A stretch of DNA of 64,000 nt from Odontesthes bonariensis (lineage: Eukaryota; Chordata; Actinopteri; Atheriniformes; Atherinopsidae). This document shows positions 13,401 through 25,400 of the stretch, one piece after another (the stretch's first letter is position 1; every line of letters begins with the position of its first letter). The stretch lies in contig NC_134510.1 of assembly GCF_027942865.1 (NCBI RefSeq), positions 31,990,663-32,054,662 on the forward strand, written 5' to 3'. The notes under the pieces were generated by a model, which was given only the letters and a program-made list of their open reading frames with translations, did no database searches and was not told where the DNA came from. A program made the translations under genes and the position numbers.

Positions 13401-16400
13401 GTGCGCGAGGCTGAGCGGTTCCGGCTAGATATAGTCGGACTCACCTCGACGCATGGCTTGGGCTCCGGAACCAGCCTCCTCGAGAGGGGGGAATGGACTC
13501 TCTTCCACTCTGGAGTGTGGCTTAAAGTATCAACATTATTATTGTGCACATCTGTACGCCACAGTTGATGACTTTCATTTGATTGTGGGCATTTCATAGT
13601 CCTTCTTCCAACACCAGTTTGTAATTCTATGGAAATAGCCAAACTGTCTGCAGATCACTAAAGTTAGTCGAATAAATTAAATCATCTAACTTTTTGGATT
13701 AAATTATTGCAACCCTCAAACAGAACAAGCTGATTTGTTTAAAGCGATAGCATAGAATATAAAAAAAAGTATCATTCCTAAATTTCTAACCACGTTATGA
13801 TAATTCAGAGTTAGTCATGTGACTGACCTGTAACCTGTGTAGGTTTTTCAACCCCAAATGGTAGCTCAGATAAGTTTCAATTTATCTATCAAGGTTTTAT
13901 GAAGGTTTAGCCTGGAGATGGTACTTTTAAGTCTTTAGATCGTTAGTCTGTTCTTTTATTTAAATGAAAATGGACAAATTTGATTAATGCTGTTCATCAG
14001 CGTCCTTCATAAAATCTATCAGCTAGGTGTAACTCTGGTTCTATGAGTACTTAATACGTAGCCTTCTAATAAATAGAATAGATCTGTAGTTCGGCTCTTC
14101 CTAAAATTATTCCCCCTTTTCTCTATCTCCTACGGATTTCAGATAAGGACCATTCTGGCGTCCGGAGAAAATACATTTACCTGATAAATGCAGAATAGCT
14201 AGCTGACTAGATGAAACATGCACAGCTGGATGGTATAATAAGATATTTAGCTGTTAACTCTAACTAGTATTTTTAACATTAGTGTTGGGGATGGGATCCA
14301 GCCTTTCTGACCTGACCAAACAATTTTTTATGCAAAAACAATTTAACGTTCTAACCCACAATTCAGAACTGAGTTTCAGTTGTTATGAGAGTGCAGATGT
14401 TATGTTTCAAAGCAAAGTAGCATTACAAAGACTTTAAATTTTGTGGCATATTGACAAAGTTGAAGGAGAAGTCTGTAAACATACTAACTTGCGATCTTTC
14501 TAAGATTAGAGCATAGTTCCATTTCATGCTTGTTATCAAGTTCGGAGAGGGAGTCAGGATGCGGGTTAGATTAAGGTCTGGAAACAGCTGGTTTTACCTT
14601 CACTAGAGCTAATGAAACCTATCTACCAGCACTTCTATCACCTGAGGAGACAATTTCTGACTTTAAATGAGTGAGTGTCCAATAATGAATAACTAAACAT
14701 CAGACAAATGCTTCAAACCAACACCTTGTCTAGCTGTAATGGTGGCTGATTTCATCTCATTGTTTAGAAGGAGTCAAATACTCTTTTATAACAAATTCCT
14801 GAATCGTTTCTTTTATTTGGGGAACCATTTGGGGAGGATAAAGAGGATAGACAGCTTTTTTTTCCTTGTGATCAATTGATAGGTAATTCTGACATAACAT
14901 TGTGTGCACAGTATGTGATAAATCTGATAATTATTTGATAACTAGGAACAGTTTATGTTAAGTTTATGACCAGTTGCAAAATTGCAGATTGCAACAATGT
15001 GAATAGCCCAATCTCACCATCTTCCTCTACTTGTATTAGAAAACAATGATGACCATAAATGGCACCCACTGAGCCAGCATTTAGTTTGTCTCTTCCAAGC
15101 TACTGTAGTAACACAGTGCTGCGACATGGCTGGAGGAAAGCAGGTGCTACCGAACCTTTAAATATAGATTGCTCATTTTGATGTAAAATAATTCTTTTTT
15201 TAATTTTTAAGACTTATTATTTGACACCCAAATGTCTTATAATCACATGTTTACTGATTTTTTTTATCCTAGCGAAACCAACTTGGTTTGTATGACCAAG
15301 TTACTCAAGTAATCACATGGAGGGAAGTCTTCTCTGCCATCTCGTGTATCATCTGACTCTAAATGTCACATTCAGAAAGAGGACTTTTGTTTTGTTTGTT
15401 AGCTTGAGTTATACAAAGATAAAGCCTTTACTTTCTTTTTTCTAACAGCACACTCTGACTAACACAGGCAGATTGTCAGACAGGATCGCTGTAAAATAGA
15501 AACCGGAAGTGAGTGCATGCTGAAACTATGATACAGTGTGAAATGAAAGCACGTTGTCTCGAGATGGTGTTTCTGAAATTTCCCCAACTATTCTCTGTGT
15601 GTTTGCATTCTGTGGGACTAGAATTGCACCAGATATTTTTACTCATGACTAACTCATGAGTGCACATTTTGCAATGTTTGTGTCCTGCAATGCAATGTCA
15701 TCTTAGACTATAGATAAAGAAGGCAAAACAAACTCAAGTAAGATTCGATACAAGAGTAACAGTAAATACAAGAGACGTTAATTAAAAGTGAGCAGCTTTT
15801 TGGGTTCGCATTTTCTTCATATGTACTGAGTCACAGCATCTGGATTACATCAAACACAGGGTCCCGTGTTAGGTCCTGTTCTAACAAGTGACAGATGGAT
15901 GGCATCTCTACTCCAAGAGCTTTAGATATTTACTTATATTCTGCCACACGCTGATAAAAGACTGAACGAACAAAGGGTCCAGTATGCCGCCCAAAGATGT
16001 TCAACATGAAGTCAGGACACACTTTTGGTTGCCAGCTGTTCCAGGAGGAACAGGAGCCCAGGCTCTAATGCACCATTGTTATTTCTTCTAGACTAACCAT
16101 CAAGTCAACATGTTTAACACTTCCCATTTAACTAGAGATCAGCTGAGAAAATGTTGTGATAGTTATTATGATAAGTTGTGTAGAGAAATGTTTCCCTACA
16201 CCCCCTGTCTCATAGTCCCCTCAGTCAGACTGGGATGCAGGTTCAAACTCTGGTCTTGATAGTTCTCAAAGATAGTTTTCTATTTGATCAGTGGCAGCAA
16301 TAGAGTCAAGAGACAAGACGAGTCCAAAACAATCTTCTGTAGACAGTAAAGTGCAAGCAGGGTGCATTTATTTAGCCAACATCAAAATATAGGCCAAATG

Positions 16401-19400
16401 TGCAGTAACACAATCAGATTATTTGTGTTGGGGCTTCGTCTTTTGTTTGTTATGTGGTCCCTCCTAATCACCGCCCTTTCAGTTACTGATTTAATTATTT
16501 CCTCTTTGTTCAATACACCATTATGACCTTATATCAGAAACAAGCTTTGTCCACACTCCTGTCTTCATAGCTTCAGCCCTCTTGTGTCAACTTTCCTCAA
16601 TTTAATACTTCTGTGGTACATAAAGGGCATACGTGCAATACACACAGTTAGTACCATACATACATATTGATAAGACATCAACAGGAAGATAAATGCAGCT
16701 GTCTCTGGGGTTCTTTTTTTTTCTACGCTTCATTTGTCAGTATTTTTCTAAATAACTGAATTTTTGTGTGGGTAATATCAAAAACAACTGAGCTCAATGT
16801 GAAACCGTCAATTACGACATTGAGTCCCAAAAAATGTTCAAAAATCCCCAAAATGTCCAATTCACACACACGTCCAACTGATTGAGACAGAAAATATTCG
16901 ATTTTGAGAATTAGGAACAAAGAAATACTGAACATTTTTAGCTTGAGAATTTTATTTAAACCAAGTAAGATTTGGCAAGTAACTGTTGCACCTCTAAAAA
17001 CCTGACCTACAAAACTAAGGCTGTGATTATCTCAGAGACTGTTTTCATTGGGTTAGACAATGAATGATCTCAGCTCTGACTTGCCAGCATCATCAGCGTG
17101 ATGAAACTTGAACCTTCTTCACAAAGAATTTGAATAAACTACTTTTTCAAAAGTCTAGTAATGCATTCAAATATATATTATTTAGAACTTTTGATATCTA
17201 ACCGTAATGATTCCACATTACTAAAATCAAGATTGTGTTTTCTCTTTGTCAATGCCCTCCTCTTCCTCTTCCTCTGTCTCTCAGGGCTCTAAAGGTCAGG
17301 GTGGCCTTCCAGGCAGTGATGGTGACCCTGGAGAAGATGTGAGTGGACTAAATTCAGAGCAGAAACTCTTTAGAAACTACTGAATCATCTTTCTTTCTCT
17401 TTTTTTAAAAAACTAAATCCACTTCCTTTTATTCCTCAGGGTCCTATAGGAGTCCCGGGGTTGATGGGAGAGCCTGGACTTTTTGGTGTCAAGGTATTTC
17501 TTTTGTTTTTGCTCATTTTTGCAAATATCAGGAACAACGACTGGTTCTCAGCTTACATTTTTTTTTTTACGTCATAATCACATCATAACCGTTTAGTTTT
17601 ATATTATAGAAATGAATTATCAGTATTTAGTGCTGCAATCAGGAGAAAAATACTCTTTCAAAATCCAGCATTAAATTGATTCATAATGCTAAAATCCCCT
17701 CTACTAAGCTCAACCTTTTACTCCTGAGATGATAAAGATTCTGAAAACGTCAAATTTACCCCTTTTTTCCAGCTTATCTTCTGCAGATGACTCAATAATG
17801 AGAAATGAATGATGCCTTTCTTTAGACAAGATAAAGGGGGCAGGAAATCTGGATGTTTGATCTAACCCACTGTCACCATTTGCTCTCTTCCATAGTGATT
17901 AAAATCTATGAATGCATCAGAAACTATGAAAGCATTAAATGGAAATGCTGATTGGTGCCAAAACTCACCCTTTAGAAACACAGAACTGTTGATTACTTAA
18001 AGGAAGTTTTAAAAAAAATCCAACCATGATGCAAAGATGTGACACCGTGCAGCACAACTTCTGTATGTCGTTAAGTAATGAAGGCAAAAGTCCCACAAAG
18101 TCATTCTAAAACATGAAAAATATCCAATTATAATACAACCAAAGAAACATTATACTGTATGTTGTCTGCTCATACTTTTGAACATCTTTTTCTTGTAGTT
18201 TATTCATACCTGTTGTGCATTTGCAGGGCAGCAAAGGGGATCGTGGTGTGAGAGGACCTCGTGGCAGACTGGGCAGAGCGGTGAGTGCGCACCATCAAAT
18301 GAGAGCGCACCATCAAATGAGAGCGCAACATTTATGTGATTCACTGGGGTGACAGTTTATAGACTGACAGTACAGACAAATGTTTGAACCCCATCCTAAC
18401 TGTCTTCTCTGACTCTCCCTGTTACTTATTCTGGATTAATACCTCATTTCAGCAGTGTTGTACATAAGAAACACTTCAGTTTAAACAGCAGTACACTGCC
18501 ATGCATTTTCTGGATGAACTTGGGAGAAATCCGAAGATTTAAGTGCACATCAGGCTTTCTTTCAGCTCTCTGGGTTGAACTGGATAGTTCAAACTATTTT
18601 GGGATGCAAAGTGTATGAACAGAGTTGTTAACCACTGCAATTGAAGGAAAACTTTACATCTTCCATCAAATTTACTGATGAATTTGTGAAAATAGCCACG
18701 AGAAGCCACTATTGGAGCTTTGTCTGTGAAAATTCATCACAATCATAGCATGTCACACAGCTTTTCTTCAGTACAGGTTTATTCATGAGTATTTTTTAAT
18801 ATCTTTTATTTTTCAATGTGATTTCTGAGGCTTTTCTATTTTTCTTTATTCTTATTAATTGATCAAATCAGCAAAAATCACCATAAATATTCTTTACAAA
18901 GCAAATCACTCCTTACAAATAACTATTGACAGATTCTAAGAAGTAAGTCGATTATCTTCCGAAAGTCATCTATACCCTTCTGCCAGTGAACTAGCAACAA
19001 ATTCAAATTCAACCAGGGTTGATTCCACAAGGGCTACAAACTTATAATAGAAACCTTTATCAGAAACATTTTCAAACGGTGTTGGTTGACTCATGCTAAA
19101 GTTTAGGTCAGGTGCAACACTGCATCTTTTGTTTTACCACTATCACACTTTTAAGCCTGGAAAATTCTGCAACCATGTGTGAATATGTTAAATCTCTGGA
19201 GCATCTTCACGCTCAGGGAAATCCTGACGTTGCTTTAGTTGCAGCGTGTTCTGAGTGTGTTTTCTACAATCTTTGCAAAGTGAAAATCAGTTCCTCCTGG
19301 TGACAAAAGCAAAAACAATAAAGTTAAATGCAGAAATTGGCAAATGAAACTGAGCTAGTTTTGGAAAAATAGATAATCACATGTCCGATCTGTAACGTAA

Positions 19401-22400
19401 AGATTTAAGATAAAGGTAATTTCATGTTTGATTAACAGGATTTTTAGTCCACTGTTTTATACTCAGTTTAGGACACCTACACCATGTTTATAAGTTAAAA
19501 TGTCTTATCTATTTACACTGTGCAGATCAGTAAATCACAAGTAAACTGAGAAGATTCTACAGAAAAAAAAATCTGTAAGAGGAAATAAAAGACAAAATAA
19601 TATTGGGAGTTTTTAGATGTTTTGTAAAGGGAATTATTATGAAGTTACCACAGAAATAAATGTCAGAATATAATTGTGACCATCAGCAGCTCTGTTTCAG
19701 TGGAACCATAGAAGGGAATGTCCCTAAGAGAGAGAAATAAGGACAAAAACACTTTGTGGGTTTCTGTTTTCTTAAAGCTCTCAGAAAAGCAGAAGTGTTG
19801 CCCTTTTGGTTCTGGATCACTGTTTTTCAATGTATTTGCCAAAAATATTGTCTGAAGTTAAGTCTATTCGAAGAGCACGAGAGTTGGCACAAGTTTCTTT
19901 CAAAGAGATTTAAGAATACAAAGAATATCTTAACTTATCCATCCATTTTCTATACCTGCTTAATCCAATTCAGGGTTGTTTGGGGGCTGGTGTCTATCCC
20001 AGCTGTCATTGGGCAAGAGGCAGGGTACACCCTGGGCAGGGCGCCAGTCCATCACAGGGCCACACAGACAAACAACCATGCACACTCACACTCACTCCTA
20101 GGGACAATTTAGAGTCACCAACTAACCTGACATGCATGTTTTTGGACGGTGAGAGGTGGCAGTTATTGAAACTCTGTAGGAGAAGATTTTACTGGTAGCC
20201 AGTGAATGAGGCCATATCATGTTTTTACTGCATGTGTGGGGACAAATGGAGACTGTAATTATAGACAAGATAAATGTTAGAAAATTTAGTTTGATGTAGA
20301 TAGCGTAGTTTCCTGTAATGGACTGCCTTATTCCATGTTACACTGAATGATGAAGCGGGTATGCAAAGTGACAGAAAGAGCAATTAACATCATTTGAAAT
20401 AGGTTTTGAAGGGAGAGGGTATCATCTGGGCCTCGTCTTGGACCTTGTGGTACTCCACAAGAAATGTTCAGGTTTATACAGCAGGGGACAGGTTCATTTT
20501 CTCATGCTTAAGCGAAACCTTTCGGCCACTAAGCAGATGCCAGTCAAAATGTCAAACCACGAAAGATAATTTCCCAATAAGCCTGCAGCTTTTCTTTGAA
20601 ACTGTCATAATAATGCAAACAGACTTATGACTGTTTGTGTACTTTATAAGTCACTGTCTAGTCATATTCTTAGATCAAATAATCATGTCTGCCACAATAA
20701 AAAGACACATGTTTGTGGTTTTTTCCCAAAAACGTTTAGAATTTACTTAAATGTACTTAAAGAGTTTACTTTTATGTCTTTAATTTCCTTAGAATATCTT
20801 TATTAATCTTTACTGTGTTTTATATGTTACAGCCAAGTTAAGTTTATCTTGTTTCATCATTGTTATTCTTTTATTAAGTTTTTATCAGTGTTGTTTATTA
20901 CTTCAGTACTATTGTAGTTCAGCATGTAGTATATGAAAAAAGTGTAGCACTTATGCTTTGGATTAAACACGCAATCCAAAACCAAATAAAAGGAAATCAG
21001 ACATATAAAGAGCCTTACCTTAAAAAGATACATAAATATTGTAAACTTTTGTCCAACAGGGAGTTCAAGGAGAGCCAGGAGATGCTGGAATACCAGGAAA
21101 ACCAGGACCTAAGGGCCTCCATGGACAGACTGTGTGTACACAGAACGTCAAACAGTAAACAATGCAAACTGTAACACCAAAGAAGCTGCAGTTATTAATA
21201 CTGGCACTGAAATAATCTCCTATTGATATCAGACGTCATTTGGTTCTTCCAACATGCAACACATAAAAACACTCCGGTTTAAGGATTCTAATTGTCAGGC
21301 TTGTAATATTTAATGAGTTATGAGTGGATCCAGCTGTCGTATAATGTGTTAGTTTACAGACATGGTGCCTACATAAAGGCTCTCAAATGAAAGCTTAAGT
21401 AAAAAAAAAAAAAAAAGCTAGTACCCACTTTTAAGTGTATCTCTTTACTCATACTATGATCATACATTTGTTGAGTTTGCCGTGAATATTTTGACTCCAG
21501 TCAAGACTTCACCATCACTCTTTTAGTTTTGAACTACTGTAGACGTATAAAATGTGCTTGTATTTCTGGGTTATGTGTTGAACTAATGCCTCTCCTCCAG
21601 GGCGCCAAAGGTGAGACGGGGTCTGACGGAGAGACGGTGAGTTCTTTGACAACATTTTGAAAACAGTGCTATGAAGAGGAAGGAAAAATTTGTGTTCATT
21701 AGTTTTGATTTATAAGATTAGTGATAGAAGTATAGAATAAGAAGTGAGTGTTTACCAAAAATCTCACTTCAGCCCCTGAGGTACTTCGAAGGTTCATGTA
21801 GAAGAATAGAAAATGATCAGAGGCTGGTCTAATTAAAAGGAAAGAATTAGAAATGATATCTGGTCTTACACTCCCAGCAACATCTCAGCTTTTAAATGAT
21901 AGATGGATTTGGTGTTACAGAAATTACTAGACTCTCCTGAGCATTCAGGCAATCATTTCAGTTATGAATTGTGGTTCAGTATCACCTCCATCCAGCAGCA
22001 TGCGGTAAAGACTTGTCTTTACACTTCAGCAATGCAGGTTTTGAAGTAGACAACATGTAGAAAACACCTACCACAGCTGTTTCTGATGATAGATAAGCTA
22101 TTATTTAACAAGAAGCCGGCATACATTTCTCACTTATAATATAATAGTTATTCATTCATGGATCTTACAGGATTTGGATTCCGGATGCATCACCCTGATA
22201 AGCTTATCATGAAATGATAAAATGTTGCATTTTGGCTACATCTGAGAGGTAGATCACGAGATGGATCACTGGTCTTGCTTATTCGTCCAAACACACATTT
22301 CCATACTGCACTTAAACATCCTGCAAACTTCAGTTCAGCTTTTGTCTTAACAAACATAAAACATTCAGTTAGCGGACATGTTTGTCCAAAGCAACTAATA

Positions 22401-25400
22401 AGTGAGGAACATTGCATGGCAACCTAGGGTTGAGTGTGTTAGGGAAGGATCCAGAAACTTTCTGAGCTGCATGACATATAAACTGTGCATTACCAAAACC
22501 AAACAGTTCGAGTAGATAACCCCTGACCTATAAGTGACAAATGGGGATTCCCTGCCGTCTGTTGACATTATCTGGTTTGGCCTGTTTTACAAGCTGTAGT
22601 GTGATATGATTGGCTGTGACTCATGGAGGACCCGTCTGCTGCTGTTTTTGTTTTTGTGAAACCTTTTAACTGATATTACAACTTCCTCTTTCACAACGCA
22701 TTGTTTATCTGCAGGGTGCCGTGGGGAAGAAGGGAGGTAAAGGGGAAAAAGGACAAAAGGTAATCTTTCAGGTTGATGGTAAGGTGATGAAACTGTTGTT
22801 CCACTTACGGTACTCTCCATTTCATTTTCCCTTCCTACACTTCCTGGGACTTTTTGCTGATTAGTTACTTCCTTATTATTTTACCTTTCAGGGAGGCGGA
22901 GGAGATCGAGGAGACAAAGGACAGGTGATGATATGATTTCCATTCTTTTTTTACAATGATGTCATAGAAAAGCACACACATCTGCCGCAGGTGGAGTTTC
23001 TGAAACGGGTACCAGCTCCACTAATGCCCATGTCAGTAGAATAATTAAATTCAGGTTAATGGTTACTTCTCAAAAGAACTTTATGAAGTAAGATTAAATG
23101 TGCAAGTTTAAATACAAATACTAATAATAGAATCTGTTTTGATTCTATATACATCGAGTTTCCATAATCATGCAAACCCATCAGCAGTGCTACGTGTCTA
23201 CTACTTGAACTACAAATATTTATGGGTTATATGGTCTGATTAGCAGCCAGAGTCACCTTCATCACCCTAAAGTCAGAGAACCATTTAACTATCGAGCTGG
23301 ATTTGTGCATGGGGGTCATTGCAACGATGAAACAGCAAAAAAAAAAATCAACCCAAATCTTCCAGTACAAAGTTTAAAACTAAAATATCAACGTATGTCT
23401 GAAAAATATCATGAACACCCATTTGACTCCCGTGGTTAGCTTCCACTGTTAGTTTGTGTGGGATGATTATATTTAGAGAAAACATTTTGTAAAGCAACAT
23501 ATGAATTAGAGTCAACAAAGTGTTAATACAGTTAAACATAGTTTAGCATTTGAACAGTGGAAGAGGTGTATATATGGTTTATATTTATATATATATATAT
23601 ATTCTAATCGTGATAAAAAATGTAAAGCAGCTTTCCGGTACAGAAGAACATAAGAATGCACAATAAACAGTACAAACACACGGTATGTGCAAGAGGGCCA
23701 GACGTTCACTTTCATTCCCTTTTTTTTTTTTTTTCTGACAGCGAGGACCAAAAGGAGCGGCCGGTCGTTCCGGCGTCCCCGGCCCTGTTGGACCCCCTGG
23801 CATCCCCGGGACCAGAGGAGAGCGCGGTCCAATCGGTGACCTGGGTGTCAAAGGCCAAGCGGGACCAAAAGGAGTTCGAGGCCCATCTGTGAGTAACATC
23901 TACACGAAGGCGAACTTTAAACTTAATTTACATCAGGAAATTAAGACTGCTGACCCCACCTCAATTTACTTTTATTTTAGCTTCTAAATATAATTTTTAA
24001 TTCATTTCTTTTTTTTTGCTTTCAGAAAGCTGTTGCAGGTGTATTTAAATTTGAAGTTCTGCTCAATCTAAAGGCTCCATATATATCCAGAGAGCTAATA
24101 CGGCAGCCTGATAGTTTTATTAACTATTAACAACAGTTAATAAATAAATCTGCAGCTATTTTCTTCAGCATCTAAAAGCATTAATGCGTTTTTCATGGAA
24201 AATCACAAAATATTTGATGGCACCGGTTCTAAAAAGTTTTTCTTTTATCGCAGTAAATTTAAAATATTCTTGGTTTTGGGATTTCCTAATAAAACAAGAG
24301 CTCAGTTTATCTCAGATTAAATTTAAGTTCAGACTTTTTAACTTTTGAAACTGGAATACAGATTATACTGTAGTTGCTTGATGGGTTAAGGTGGTGTTTT
24401 GAATCAGTGAGGCAGAGGAGATGAACCGAGTGGTTTCGGTCCCACAGGGTCCCGGTCTGACTGATGAGCAGGTCCTGCAGCTCTGCAGAGGAGTGGTCAC
24501 AGCCCAGATTTCACAGTATGCCCAGTCAATCCGAGCCAAATGCACCCAGGGTTGTCCCATCAATAACCGGACACTAATCGGGCCCCCGGGAGCCGGAGGA
24601 CAAGCGGGACCACCGGGCAAAGTAGTAAGTTTCACTGCAGATTAATGTTTGTTGTGCTTAGTTTTCTTAATTTAATGAAAGTATGAAGATTTTTAATAAT
24701 GAAAGATTCCTACTGATTTTCATTTCTGCACACATCCAAAATGTATTCTTTCCCAAAACACACAATTTCTGCCTCCATTTATCAGGGTAAATCTGGAAAA
24801 GCTGGGGCGAAGGGAGCCAGAGGTGTGCAAGGTGACAGAGGGCTGGAGGGGCAGAAGGGAGCTCAGGGCGACAGAGGTAAGATCAGCTGTTCACAATATA
24901 TGTTTTTCCAGTTTCACTTTTAGTTTCTAAAGGGTTAAACTTTGGTGAAGTCATGTGTAAATAAGCCTCCAGGTGGATCCATTCCTATTTGTTAGGTAAA
25001 TTCAGAGCAATTAAGAGTTGTGTTACTTTCAGTTTTGTTTCACATTTGTTAGAATTACATGCAACTGTGTAAACTCTTATTTATGTTTGAGTGAAATTCC
25101 CACGTTAACTCACTCATTGCCTAGCCTGGGAATTCCCATGCTGCTTTGCGTGCAATTTCATTCTCACTGCAAAGTCAGCCTGGAAACCACCGCCCTTATT
25201 TTTGCCTGAGTTAGGGAACCAATCACAGAACGGAGGGGGGGGGCAGCAAGACGATGACGACGTCTATGCCCGACACCGAAGCTTGTAGAGTGTTAATCCA
25301 ACATGGCAGCGGACACAACGTTACCGTTCGATGCAGCCTTAGAAAGTGTTTTAAGTAGCTTAGAACGCAAGTTTACTTTTAAAAAAGAGCAACACGTCTT

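Noticed and set aside
24026-24038. A possible 13-base mini-exon between collagen exons 22 and 23
   Set aside because: It would shift the frame, and the direct join GPS to GPG keeps both phase and the expected NC2 start.
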